Shown here: positions 13,755 to 26,101 of the stretch, piece by piece
How the letters are laid out: each line of letters opens with the position of its first letter
How positions within the stretch are numbered: the stretch's first letter is position 1
Origin: Larus michahellis
Taxonomy: Eukaryota > Chordata > Aves > Charadriiformes > Laridae
DNA length: 64,000 bases
Direction: 5' to 3'
Assembly: GCF_964199755.1 (NCBI RefSeq)
Contig: NC_133918.1
Location: 1,240,001-1,304,000 of the forward strand
Translations under genes and position numbers: made by a program
Notes under the pieces: model-generated
What the model saw: the letters and a program-made list of their open reading frames with translations, nothing else
Databases searched by the model: none
What the model was told of the DNA's origin: nothing

Positions 13755-16700
13755 CCGTCCCGGCCACTTGTGCTAGCTTAGATAAAGTGTGTCGAAGCCT
13801 CGCCCTGAGTGTCTTAAGCGCTTCTTTTCTGAACAAGGCCAAGCTAAGATTTGAGATGCGACGTGCTTTGGTGGCTTCGCCTTGTCCGCTCACTCAGCTG
13901 GCGTGAGAGGACTTGCCCCAGTTGGTTTATTCCTGGGCAGCGGTGGCTCCAGCGCCTGTGATAGTTCCTAGGGAGCATTCTGGCTGTCCTAATTTGCATC
14001 TTATGTTACTTAAACGCAGCAATTCTCAAAGGCAGCGCGAGGTGGAGTCTTGTTCTGAGGCTTTGTGCGTTCCTCCTGGTCCCAGCGTGCGGCACGCTCA
14101 GCTGGGCAGGCCGGAGCCTCCTGCGCTTGGACTGCCCGTGGCCTTGGGGACGGAATGTTTGACCTGAATTTGGCCCCTCCACGTTCATATCACAAATCCT
14201 GACCTTACAGAAGAACGGCTCTAATATCCACTGCGTGGAATCCGATGTCCCCCTTCCTTTGTCGGGATACGTTCTGGGTTTGGGTGAGGGAGAAATGCAA
14301 GCCGGTCATGTCCAAGAAAGAATCAAAAGGGAAAAGGACAGACTTTCTGTTGAATTGGTGAGACGCAGGCAGCGTGACATAAATTTGTGAAACGCTCCTT
14401 CTGCGGAGAATGACTTGGTGGCGGTCTGGGTGCCGCTGGGGGTGCAGGAATCTCTGGCGGCGTGGGGCAGGGAGAGCTCGGCCGTGCCCCGTTGCTCGGT
14501 GAGGAAGGTGAGCGTCCCCTCATCCCGAGCAGGCGTTTTGTTGTACGAACCAAAGGAGGGAAAGGGGTGACGGCCTGCTGTGAACAAAGGTGGAACGGTT
14601 TTGCTCACAAACGCTTCAGTCTCTTGTAGTGTACGTGCTAGGGTGGGATGGTCCCGCCTGCTGGGCAGAGCTGCTGGAGCTGGAGCCGTGCTGCCGGCCG
14701 AGGCCCGTCCCTCTCCCGCTCCTTACCGGAGCTAGCTGAACGAGCAATTCCTTACGACGGCCGCTCTTCCGCGCTGCCGGCACTCCTGTCTGCCTGAAAG
14801 CTCAATAGGTCATTAAAACGGCGTGACGTGATACAGCTTCAAACACGTTTTTGTATTACAAGAGGATTTTAGGTATTCAGGTCCTAAAAAAACCTACTAA
14901 TAATCATCGTCACATGTCATTGCCGTCGTAAATAAGACACCAGAGGTGAATTCTGGATGTGGTTTTAGGTGATGGTGGGGTTATAAATGCTCCAGTCTCC
15001 AGCATCTTATACCAGCCCTCCACCGTCATCTTATTTGTGCTGATAAAACTGTTGGTAGGACTTAGTTAAACGGAAGATAAGCCTCACCAGTGGTTACTCT
15101 CCACCTGGATCAGTTCTTGGGTCTGTTTCCCATGTGGTCCCCCAGGGACGTACATGCCAGCACTGCTGGAGGGGTCTTTAAAGGGCGGGATCAAGCAGGT
15201 GAGCGTGGGGCTGCTTCAGGTGGCACAAAGATGCGCGGAACGTGCCTGGTGTCGGCTGGGTGGCTCGGTGAAACGGGAGGAACCCTTCAGGGAAACCAGT
15301 TCGACTGGGAGGTGGACTGCGTGGATGCGGAGGACGGTTGGAGTTGCTTCTTCGTTCAAAATTGCTGGGACGATCATCCGTCTACGTTCCTGGGAAAAGC
15401 CAAAACCAAAAAACCCACAACCCCGCGCGCTGAAAAAAATCCAACCCGAAATATTAAAGGAAAAGAAGAGTGAATGGCGGTGGGGGAGGGCTGGTTAGCA
15501 AGGAAAGATAGGGGCGAAAGGTCAGAAGTGAAGGAGCCGTTCGTGGTGGGGTGAGGTGGGATAGGGAGAGACTTCATTCGCAGCTGGAGTGAGAACGTGG
15601 CGTGTTTGGCAACCGAAGGACGGGTGACAAGAGTACGCGTACCCACGAGGACAGGACCGTGCCCGTGGGTGCGAACCGGAACAGCTCTCGGGTACCGTTA
15701 GTGGTGGCATTGCGGTGACAGTGGGCACAGGTGTTTGCTGTCCAGAGCCAGCCGGGGGGCCGTGGAGCTCGTCACTGAATTAACACCTGTCTCAGAATTG
15801 TCTCTAATGCTGGGTTCAAGCGGTGCGTTCCTAATTGAGTTGCAGATCAAAAGCCGTCGGAGCCTGTGTTTGGTGAGGAAGGCAGAGGGATGGTGAGGTG
15901 AGGAGGATTTGGTGAGGAGGATTTGGTGAGGATGCTCCTCTGCTTGGCCGAGGGAGCATCCCGTCAGGCGTCGGTTCGTACAGCCCCGTCGGCCGGAGAC
16001 CCTGCTTCCCTGGGGCGGGTTTTTCTCTCGTTGCCGTAGCTGTGGCAGCGGGGGCGCCTCACCCTGGATTCTTCATTACAAAAGAGGGTGTTTTACGAGA
16101 CCACGTTCTTTGGTTGGGCCCCAGGACGCTGGTGTTTCTTGTCCCCGGCCCCAGGCCGGCTCGGAGTGGCTGAACCGCAGGGCGCAGGCACCAGCGGATG
16201 TTCCTGGTGGGTTCGAAGGCGGCCGTCGTCCTCCTAAGACTTCCCCGAAGCTGGGAAGCGTGGCGGTGGTTTTCCCCTTCCTCTCACTGGCATCCTGGCT
16301 AAAGCACGGTAGTGCTTTTTGATGATTTCAAGTCCGATGGTTATCACAGTTGGTCTCTTTGTATAGCGACGGTGAGCGGTGGCTGGAAATCCACCTGCCG
16401 GGGCGTTCCAGACACCTTTGTATCTGGGCTCTTTTTAACATAAGAATGTTTTCTACGGAAGTGCAAATGCCGTGCCGTTCCCAGGTGTAAATGCCGTGCC
16501 ATTCCCATTCCTCATCGAGCTGCTCCTCGTGAACACCAGCAAGAGTGTAGAGAAACTCTCAGAAAATTCCAAACTTCAGACAGAGCCAAGGTTTGTTCTT
16601 TGGATTGCACCATTTCTTAAAGAGATTGTCAAACTTTTACATGTTTTCGTAAAATCAGGCCGCCTCTATGTGCGTCGTTTCCATTTTCCTTAGTCCCCTC

Positions 16701-18000
16701 GCTCGGCTTCCAGAAGTTGATGCCGTAGTTTTGAAAGCCAGGGCTGCAGAGCGTGAGATTTAAGGGGTGGGGTGGGTGTTCAGCGTCTTTATGAAAACAA
16801 GAGCCCCTGCAAATGAAGAAATAACCTCAGTTCGTAAGATATCCCGTGTCAGTTAAGCAATGGGAGAACTTCTCAGCTTGCGCACTGAAAGGCCGAGCAC
16901 TTTTGTCGTTCGGCGTGTTCATAGACTCGTTTTGTTGGGTGTTTTTGTTTGTCTGTTTTCTACTTGGCATCACTTTAATTCCATTCTCAAGAACTTTTGT
17001 TCAATAAGGAGCTTGTGTGCTTGAGTCGGGGATGTCTAAGAGCTGTAATCAAGGGGTTAACTAACGCCTGTAGTTTGTTTTGGTCCTTGCCTTTAGAGCG
17101 TGGGAGAGTAGTGTTCTTTTTACACCAGGGAGTTTGAATAATAAAATAATGACTCTCTTATCATCTTCATTTTACTTTTCCCACCATTATTATTCCACTC
17201 CTTACGTAGCGCAGGACAACCTACTTGATTCTTCTGATTTCTTCCTCTTCTGACCCGTTAGGTAGTATAATCCGATTTATTTTTTTTTCCCTATCTTCCA
17301 GACTTGGTGCGTGGGTTAATTGTTCCGGTCTCTCTGGTGCTGTGAGCTTCATGTTTTTAGTTCCCAGGACAGTTGGTAACCAGAATAACAAGCAGTTGAA
17401 GAGGGGGGTTTGTTGGGGTTCCCCCCAGCCTCGTCGGGTGCGCGTCCCCGTTCCCCGCCGGCGTCTCTGGAGGCAGGGGCAGCACACGCCTCTTTGGTTT
17501 CTCCAGTAACGTCTTTCCCAGCTGTCTCCCGAGACGGGAGAGCGGTGCCCTGCGCCTGGGTCGTGTTGGTCTCCCCTGATATTCCGCATGGGGATGTGCT
17601 GAAGAGAAACGAGTCAGCCCAGAGCTGCCGCTTGTGTACTGGGAGGTGAGAAAAGGGAAGATCTTGGGGGAGCATCCCTTCCGTTGGGGCTTACGTGGAG
17701 AGCGGCGTGTTTGGATGCTTTGAGGAGGGGATGGGGATAGGAGGGGCGGACCCGGTTGTTTTCTGTCTCCCTGTTCACGGGTGTTTGGCACCTTTCTCTG
17801 TGTATCTTGTCTGGCGCCGCCGAGGCAAGAACCGGGAGCCTGCGAAGGCCCCAGCGCAGCTGCTGGAGGAGCTCCTGGTGCCCAGCCCCGCGCGGCGTGA
17901 CTCCGCCGGTCGTTTCTGTGTCCCATGCCCAGCCGTGTCACAACGGTGGGACCTGGCTTGGCCCCCGCTCCCTGAGCTGCTGCCGCTGCTGGATCGTGAG
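13755..18000. other. No recognised gene
   Basis: Mixed-composition sequence with scattered short ORFs. A small triplicated GGTGAGGAGGATTT word lies at 15895-15935 and a 24-base partial duplication (ATGCCGTGCC words) at 16467-16508. Nothing here supports a gene. Confidence 0.6.
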
Positions 18001-18009
18001 GGGGAGTTT

Positions 18010-18108
18010 CTGATGTAGGTAAAGACATCCCTGCTCACTGCAGGGGGGTTGGACTAGGTGGCCTTTAAAGGTCCCCTCTGACCCAACACATTCGGTGATT
18101 CTGTGAAA
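18010..18108 (+). mobile_element. CR1 LINE 3' tail
   Basis: Contains the typical CR1 3'-terminal words GGTTGGACTAGGTGGCC and TTTAAAGGTCCC, then GTGATTCTGTG. Only the last 100 bases or so of the element remain. Sense orientation is +. Confidence 0.8.
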
Positions 18109-18271
18109 GGGGAAAGGGAGGTTTTATGATTGCAGATTCAGAAGGTGAAATTATTCAGGTCCATAGGTGGACAAACATTCTTACCAGTTCCTTGTAGGTA
18201 TTTTTTGTACCTGGTTGAAAAAGCGAGGGAGTGAATGAGTACAGAGAGAGATTTCTGCTTTCATAACTCTA

Positions 18272-18895
18272 TTTATAGAATCATAGAATTGTCAGGGTTG
18301 GAAGGGACCTTAAAGATCATCTAGTTCCAACCCCCCTGCCATGGGCAGGGACACCTCCCACTAGATCAGGTTGCTCAGAGCCTCCTCCAGCCTGGCCTTA
18401 AAAACTTCCAGGGATGGGGCCTCCACCACCTCTCCGGGCAACCTGTGCCAGTGTCTCACCACCCTCATGGTGAAGAACTTCTTCCTAACGTCCAGGCTGA
18501 ATCGACCCATCTCTAGTTTTAATCCATCCCCTCTAGTCCTACCATTACCTGACATCCTAAAAAGTCCCTCCCCAGCTTTCTTGTAGGCCCCCTTAAGATA
18601 CTGGTAGGCCACTAGAAGGTCTCCTCGGAGCCTTCTTTTCTCCAGACGGAACAACCCCAACTCTCTCACTCTGTCCCCATAGGAGAGGTGCTCCAGCCCT
18701 CGGATGATCCTTGTGGCCCTTCTCTGGACACGTTCCAGCATGTCCGTAGCTCTCTTGTAGTAGGGGCTCCAGAATTGGACGCAGTACTCCAGGTGGGGTC
18801 TCACGAGAGTGGGGTAGAGGGGGAGAATCACGTCCCTCGCCCTGCTGGCCACACTTCTCCTGATGCAGCCCAGGATACGATTGGCTTTTTTTTTT
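18272..18895 (-). mobile_element. CR1 LINE, 5'-truncated, with partial ORF2
   Basis: The minus strand encodes 163 open codons of the C-terminal reverse-transcriptase region, with CR1 hallmarks [31 protein letters not shown] and RHWHRLPGEVVEAPSLEVF. The 3' end carries the usual CR1 terminal words (inverted TAGAATCATAGAAT at 18280). The element is truncated at its 5' side, where a run of about 18 T follows at 18880-18900. Its open frame suggests a fairly young insertion. It cannot encode an active element alone. Confidence 0.95.
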
Positions 18896-18984
18896 TTTTT
18901 TGCGAGTAATTGGTACTTGCAAAGGATATATACGAATGTTTTATTTCTTTCTTTTATTTTTTCTTTTATTTCTTACTTAAGGCT

Positions 18985-19071
18985 TCACGTACAGGACATG
19001 CAAATTGGTGCTCAGGTTGGAAGAAAGCATGATCTTGAGGAGCAGGTGATGACGCTAAATAATAGATTAGC
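18985..19071 (+). other. Possible orphan exon encoding a coiled-coil-like peptide
   Basis: A long T-rich tract ends in a TTAAG acceptor, and a 30-codon frame with heptad-like content (HDLEEQVMTLNNRLADA) runs to a GTATCC donor-like site. The frame stays open from the CR1-adjacent sequence to TGA near 19111. I do not recognise the family. It may be a decayed exon or chance. Confidence 0.15.
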
Positions 19072-19111
19072 GGATGCAGGTATCCTCTTGGGAAGAATCG
19101 CCAATGCGTGA

Positions 19112-21090
19112 GCAGTAGAAACTAACAATTAAAGGTCAGGATTGGCGTTTGGTTGTCATTGGGAGGAGAGTCGGGAGGAATTTAGCCCGTGAAAGCAGCA
19201 GCAGGTGTCTGCCAGGCTGTGAGTGCACAAGGCGTTCGTTCTGTCCGTCCATCCCCACCGAGCGCAGCCTGCCAGAGCAGATGAGCCTTTGGGGCTTGGC
19301 GCGCAGAGGGCAGACGGGGCGCCCGCAAAGGGGAGTTCGGGTGTCTAACGACAAGACAGCGTTCCGAAGGGAGCTGGGGGGGGGGGGTGTCACGATGCTG
19401 CTGGTATTAATCTTCAACACCAGAATGTGGTTTAAGGTAATGCTTTGCAGATGGTTGAAGACTTCAGGAATATTGAAAGAGGAATGAGGAGAGTGCCCAA
19501 ACGCCCGTTTTCTTGTGGCCCTGCTCAAGGAAGGACAGTGCGTAGACGATCTCGGAGGTGAGATGGCCAGGTAAGTGAAGCAGCGAGTTTTGGGTTGGGT
19601 GCAACGTTTCGACCCTGTTCTTTGCTGTCTGTGTCCAGCTGTGGTTTGGGTAGTCTGTGTCTCGGCAACAAAGCCAAAACCCGGTCTTACAAATCTCTCT
19701 GCTCAGACGCGTAATTTAGAGTGGGATCCATCCTACTGGCTCAAGCAATTAAAAATCTTAGCACCCAGACGAAGCCTTTCAGACAACAATTTCATCTGCT
19801 TCTACAGCACCTGAGGTTTACCGGTCGCAGAGGCGCTCGTCTCTCGCTGTTGGCTACAGGGGACTTGGTTTGTGCCGTTTAAATGAGACGCGTGACTCGT
19901 GGAAAGCAGAGGCGAGCGTACGCTGCGCACCTGGGCGCCAGGACGTCTGCGCTAGTGACTCCTGACGGGGATTTTGGAGCATCTTACCCGGGGATGTTTT
20001 GGCTTCCTCTCCCCCCCTCCTCCCCCCCCACAGGCCGAAAACCTAGGCAGTTTGCGAATGGAGAGAGGCCACACGGTGCGGAATTGCCCGGGCTTGTGGA
20101 GATCCAAGCCGGTGAGTCCGTAAGGTGTCGCCTCCGCGCTTGGGCTTAGCTGAGGACTAACGCGCTCTGCCTGGTGGGGAGCACGAGTCCCACAAAGCTG
20201 CAGGCGCGTTCGGAACGCCGCCTCAAGGACTTATAAAGCAGGTGGGAACGTCTGTTGAGAAACAGTTTGCAAACGGTTCTCTGAACGCTGGCGGTGCCGC
20301 CCCGTGCCTTATTCTGTGCTCGGACTGCTTCATCTTCTGTGGGATCTGCTGAGTTATAGGGGGCGGGGGGGTGCCGTGAGGGGCGCCCGCCTGCGGTCAG
20401 GACTGAAATGATTTCTTTGGATTTTCTAGAAAGTGTTATTATGAGACGCAATGGGAGACTCCTTAAGGAACGAGCGTGCACAGTGAATCAGAAGGGAAGA
20501 GGCAAAGGCAGGGGGCTCCCAGCGCGCTCACCGGGGTGGCGCGTACTCCTTAAAGGAGCATTTAGTGTAGGTTACGCGCTGCTTATTTAAAAAATAAAAA
20601 TAAAATTTAAAAAAAAATAGCGTATCGCTTAGAGCTGCTTTGGAAACCTGATTCTACAGAAAGAAAAACCTGGTGCTTTCAATTTAAATAAAGACATTCA
20701 AAACTTCTCGTGGAACGCAATTTTCACCAAGTTACTCTCGAAAACTCGCGCAGGGTAATTTGTGAAACTGGTGGTATTCCAAGTTAAAAAATGGGAGTGT
20801 TTGGGCTGTTTTTCCACAGCGGGTGTGTTGATTTTATTTTGCTGCGTGCTACATCGGTGAGTTATTCCGTTCTTTTTTTCAGTTTTAGTAAAACACGAAC
20901 CCGGGTCCGTCTCGCTCTCGGAGGCGGCGAGGCAGCAGTGCACTCCGCTGACGGCAGGTACCGCCGCCAGTGTCACCGCGCTGCGCCGCCGCCTCTGTTT
21001 ATAAACCCTAAAAAGTTGTAAAAGTAACGTCAAAGTGAAAGTCTGTGATCCAAACTCATCACTTTTTGTAAATTCAGGTACGTAAAAATA
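19112..21090. other. No recognised gene
   Basis: Moderately CpG-rich sequence with short G runs at 19378-19388 and 20358-20370. No exon series or repeat family was recognised. Confidence 0.6.
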
Positions 21091-21091
21091 A

Positions 21092-21985
21092 TCATAGAAT
21101 CATAGAATCTTCATGGTTGGGAAGGAGCTTTGAGATCATCGAGTCCAACCAAACCCCCTCCAATCTGTGCCACTAGAGCATGCCCTGAAGTGCCACATCT
21201 GGACGTTTCTTAAACACCTCGAGGGATGGTGACTCAACCCCCTCCCTGGGCAGGCTGTTCAGTGCCTGACCACTCTGTCAGTAAAGTCATTCTTCCTGAT
21301 ATCTAATCTAAACCTCCCCTGCCGCAGCTTCAGACCATTTCCTCTGGTCCCATCATTATTCCCCTGGGAGAAGAGGCCAACACCCACCTCTCGGCACCCT
21401 CCTTTCAGGGAGTTGTAGAGGGCAAGGAGGTCTCCCCTTGGCCTCCTCTTCTCCAAGCTGAACATGCCCAGCTCCCTCAGCCTCTCCTCACATGCCCTGG
21501 TCTCCAGACCCCTCCCCAGCCTGGTCGCTCTCCTCTGGACACGCTCCAGCACCTCAATGTCCCTCTTGTACAGAGGGGCCCAGAACTGAACACAGCACTC
21601 GAGGTGAGGCCTCACCAGCGCCGAGCACAGAGGCACCAGCACTTCCCTGCTCCTGCTGGCCACGCTATTCCTGACACAAGCCAGGATGCTGTTGGCCTTC
21701 TTGGCCACCTGGGCACACTGCTGGCTCATGTTAAGCTGGCCGTCCACCGGCACCCCCAGGTCCTGTTCTGCTGGGCAGCTTTCCAGCCGCTCTGCCCCAA
21801 GCCTGTAGCGTTGCTTGGGGTTGTTGTGACCGAAATGCAGGACCCGGCACTTGGCCTTATTAAACCTCACACAGTTGGCCTTGGCCCATGGATCCAGCCT
21901 GTCCAGGTCCCTCTGTGGAGCCTTCCTACCCTCCAGCAGATCAACGCTCCCACCTCGTTTGGTGTCATCAATGTCATAATTCATG
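21092..21985 (-). mobile_element. CR1 LINE, 5'-truncated, with partial ORF2
   Basis: The minus strand encodes about 240 codons of CR1 ORF2, including [59 protein letters not shown] and [29 protein letters not shown] tail sits at 21095-21112. It is the most complete CR1 copy in the window, yet truncated at its 5' side and ending in the tail rather than a full domain set. Confidence 0.95.
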
Positions 21986-24143
21986 CTCTTGGAAGGCTTC
22001 TAACAGCGCGGGAAGGAACCCCTTCTTTCTGATGAAGGCAACTTCACCGCAGGCTGGAGAAAGGAGCTGGCATCTCCTGTGTAAAGCTCGGGCTCGAGCT
22101 GAAGGGCCAGTTTGATGCAAACTCGTTTAAGCGTAGTGTTTATGGGGAATTATATCCCCAAATTCACCAAAACCACTGGTGAAGTGCCATTCCCTGGTCA
22201 AAGCTCGTGTGGCCGAAGAGGTAGACTTTCCCCCTGGGAGGGGCCATAAAGCCAAGCTTCTCCTTTTCGTCTTGTTTAATAACCACAAAATCTATAAATA
22301 TCTTTCACAGGGTTTGTAGTTTACGGAAGTAGCTTTCTGTAATTTATTTATTATTTTTTTTCTCTGTGAGAGTAATACTTGTATAACAACCGAGTTCCTC
22401 TCCCCGGTGGTTCTCCGACTTTATTACAGCTTTATATGCGCAACCCGTAACCTGGGGAACATCTCCGTCACAGCGTCGGCTCAGATTTTTACGTTTGTAA
22501 GGAAAACAAGGATTTCCAAGGAAGAAACTTAGGTTTGGAGCTCGTGTTCTTTCTGTACCCCTTGGGTTTCGTTGTCTGGTCAGTACGTGCGCCTTGCGCT
22601 GCGTGTGTGTGTGTCTCCGACTGCACGGGAATACAACGGAGACGGGTTTCTGTTTTCATTGCTAGGAAGGAGAGAGGCGCCTTTTTTCCTTACGGCTATC
22701 TGGGAAAATAGTCTAAAATAACTGTGAAGATGCGCTGTGTCGGTTAGCAGGATTTAATCATATTTGACCTTTTTTTGAGGCTGGGTAGTTTTCAGTTTGC
22801 TAAGCGGGATGCCGGCTTTGCACGTGGGATTTGCTTCCCTCCCGTCCCGTCCTCCATCTGGACGGAGGAAAACTCCATCGGATGATGCCCAGTGACTTTG
22901 CCCCGTCTCCGTGCTGCTTCCTCATCTTCTAGAAATCTCCTCTGGAAATCTCTTGTCCCTCACCCGCCGATAAGCTCTCGTTATTCCGTACACACGAAGT
23001 CGTGCTGACGTTTGGCTGCGTTCAGTTTTGGCAAATGGAGGCTGCTGGTCCCCGCGGAGCCGCGGGTACGAACCGGTGTAAATGCTTCCCCCGGCAGCGG
23101 ATTATGGAAAAGACGAGTGGGGTTGGGATGGAGCCATCTGAGGACGTGAGCTGAGACAGTGGATGCTTCCCTAGCCGCTAAACTCGGGTTTTCAGTAAAT
23201 CTTTAACTTTTCCACAATTTCTTTTTCCTGTTCAAAGGTGTTAAGCCGCCTCTTCCGCGCCCCTTGGCAGCGCTGGAGGCGACGGGGTGTCCTCGCTGCC
23301 TTTGGCTTTTTCACATCAGTAGTGACGGCTTCACTTTACCAGACCACAAACAGACGTTCGGAAGCGTTTGAATATTTTTTTCTTCCTTGTTTTGTCCCGT
23401 TAGAGGGGCAAAGTGGTTACAGACCAGTTTTGAGACTGCTCAGTGGTTAAAGCTCTCTCTCACTGTATTTATCGTTAGGTACGAGGCTGAATTCTCTCTG
23501 ACACGACACGTTGGGGTTTTTTTTAGCCTTAACAGAACGCCATCCTTACTGCTGGTTTCACAAACCAAAACTTCTCTGCTTAAAATGGGTCTCAGCAGCT
23601 ACAGGAGACGTTGCCGACACTTGACAAACCACGGCGCTGGCCGCTCCCGAGCCAAGCTGCGTGGAGCTGTGGTGGCTTCACCAGCTCTGGGTTCGTTACC
23701 GAGATAATAACGTCCAAATATCCAATGGTTTGTTCTACTGGTCGCGGTGAGCTTGAGGGTGCTTGAAGCTGTTACTGGGGGGAGCGCGGCCGCTGGGGGC
23801 GGGGGGAGAGCGTGGCTGCCCTGCAGAAGGCAGAGCCCCGTGAGGTGGGTGCCTGCCCCGAGACTCGTCCTGCGTCCCCACCGCGGGCCTGGGAAACCTC
23901 CGTCCTGGGCATTCGGTCCTGCCTTTTATTGCAGGGTTAAGATTCTGTGTTGTCGTATCCAGAGCTCATTAACGGGACAGGGATATATGTGAAAAGCAGG
24001 ATTCGTCTGGGCTGCGTTTGACGGTGGTTCGTGTGCTGCGTGGCTGGACTCCCCTTGGGCAGCCAGTGAGGGACGTGGGCGCTTCAGGGACCAGTTACTG
24101 CCCCGTCACACGGGCACCTAAATGGGTCTGATAACTTATCCTT
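21986..24143. other. No recognised gene
   Basis: Mixed sequence with a short TG run at 22597-22610 and a GC-rich patch at 23780-23900. Nothing supportable was found. Confidence 0.6.
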
Positions 24144-24190
24144 TTAGAATCATAGGGTGGTTTCAGTTGGAAGGGACCTTAAAAACCTAA
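24144..24190 (-). mobile_element. CR1 3'-end fragment
   Basis: TAGAATCATAGGGTGG and GTTGGAAGGGACCTTAAA are the inverted CR1 terminal words. The remnant abuts a CR1 copy in the opposite orientation. Confidence 0.75.
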
Positions 24191-24910
24191 AGATCCAAGC
24201 ACAGACCCAGGCTGGGGGATGAAGGGATGGAGAGCAGCCCTGAGGAGAAGGACTTGGGGGTGTCGGTGGGGGAGAAGCTCCACACGCCCCGGCACCGTGC
24301 GCTGGCAGCCCAGAAACCCCCCGCAGCCTGGGTTGCATCCCCAGCAGCGTGGGCAGCAGGGCGAGGGGGGGATTCTGCCCCTCTGCTCCGCTCGGGGGAG
24401 ACCCCCCTGCAGTGCTGCCTCCAGCGCTGGGGCACCGACAGCAGAAGGACACGGAGCTGTTGGAGCGGGGCCAGAGGAGGCCCCGGAGATGCTGGGAGGG
24501 CTGGAGCCCCTCTGCTGGGAGGACAGGCTGAGAGAGCTGGGGGGGTTCAGCCTGGAGAAGAGGAGGCTCCGCGGAGACCTTCCAGTCCCTAAAGGGGCTC
24601 CGGGAAAGCTGGGGAGGGACTCTGGAGCAGGGAGGGGAGCCACGGGACGAGGGGGAAGGGTTTGAAACTGGAAGAGGGGAGATTGAGATGAGATGTGAGG
24701 CAGAAATTGTTTGCTGTGAGGGGGGTGAGCCCCTGGCCCAGGTTGCCCAGAGAAGCTGTGGCTGCCCCATCCCTGGAGGGGTTCAAGGCCAGGTTGGCCG
24801 GGGCTTGGAGCAACCTGGGCTGGTGGGAGGTGTCCCTGCCCAGGGCAGGGGGTGCCACTGGGTGGGCTTTAAGGTCCCTTCCAGTCCAAACCGTTGGGTG
24901 AGTCTATTAT
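24190..24910 (+). mobile_element. CR1 LINE fragment, degenerate
   Basis: CR1 order is visible at nucleotide level on the + strand: GAGAAGGACTTGGGGGTGTCGG, the GAGAGAGCTGGGG and CTGGAGAAGAGGAGGCT region, then the terminal GGTCCCTTCCAGTCC. The ORF2 frame is broken by indels, so this copy is older than its neighbours. Confidence 0.9.
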
Positions 24911-25359
24911 CTAGTCCACTAGACGTGGACTACCACTGAAGCGCGTGGTAGATCCAGCTGATAATAAAGGATCAGGAGGAACAGATGACTGAGGGAGGGA
25001 TGCCCTGGGATGCTGCAGAGGTCTCTTGATTTGAAATGTGATCATTTTTCTTTTTGCCAAAGACCTGACTGCTCCTGTTGAAGAATGGTTGGGCAGCAAT
25101 GTGTAAGAAGGTATAAAAAACTGACCAAGCGAGGAGGAAAGCGTTAGAAAGGCCCAAGTTGACGCAGCACCTCAGGCTTCCCTTGGCCATGATTCTGGTT
25201 CTTTGAAGGCTTTTTGAAGTTAACAGGGAGCAGAAGGCTCGTTTGCGTGCAAAAGCTGGTTTATGGTATTTATTAGCTTCTCCTTTTCATTTGGCAAAAG
25301 CGGAATCGATGTTTCTTCTAAACCAGAAATTATTTCAAAACCCCTGATTCCAGCATGAG

Positions 25360-26101
25360 GACAACCCCATGAGCGCTCCAGGCTGGGGGCGGAGTGGCTC
25401 GAAAGCAGCCCGGCAGAAAAGGACTTGGGAGTGTTGGTTGACAGCCGGCTGAATATGAGCCAGCAGTGTGCCCAGGTGGCCAAGGAGGCCAACAGCATCC
25501 TGGCCTGTGTCAGGAATAGTGTGGTGAGCCGGACTAGGGAAGTGATCATCCCCCTGTACTCGGCACTGGTGAGGCCCCACCTCGAGTACTGCGTTCAGTT
25601 TTGGGCCCCTCGCTACAAGAGGGACATTGAGGTGTTGGAGCGTGTCCAGAGAAGGGCTACAAAGCTGGCGAGGGGTCTGGAGGACAAACCTTATGAAGAA
25701 CGACTGAGGGAGCTGGGGTTGTTTAGCCTGGAGAAGAGGAGGCTGAGGGGAGACCTCATCACCCTCTACAACTACCTGAAAGGAGGGTGGAGAGAGATGG
25801 GGGCTGACCTCTTCTCCCTGGGGACAAGTGATAGGACAAGAGGAAACGGGTTCAAGTTACATCAGGGGAGGTTTAGATTGGATATTAGGAAACATTTTTT
25901 TGCTGAAAGGGTTATTAGACACTGGAACAGGCTGCCCAGGGAGGTGGTGGATTCACCATCCCTGGAGGTGTTTAAAAAAAGGGTAGATGGGGCACTGAGG
26001 GACATGGTTTAGAAGTGGCTCTTGTCAGGGTAGGTTAAAGGTTGGACTCGATGATCTTAAAGGTCCCTTCCAACCTCAGCGATTCTATGATTCTATGATT
26101 A
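25360..26101 (+). mobile_element. CR1 LINE, 5'-truncated, with open ORF2 C-terminus
   Basis: An open + frame of 195 codons (25425-26012) carries [58 protein letters not shown] and [19 protein letters not shown]. It ends in a stop, CR1 3' UTR words and the tandem ATTCTATG-type octamers at 26084-26100 that terminate CR1 elements. This is the best-preserved reading frame among the CR1 copies here. Confidence 0.97.

Noticed and set aside
18361-26012. Reverse-transcriptase-like ORFs as host genes
   Set aside because: The motifs and the 3' octamer tails identify them as 5'-truncated CR1 LINE copies.
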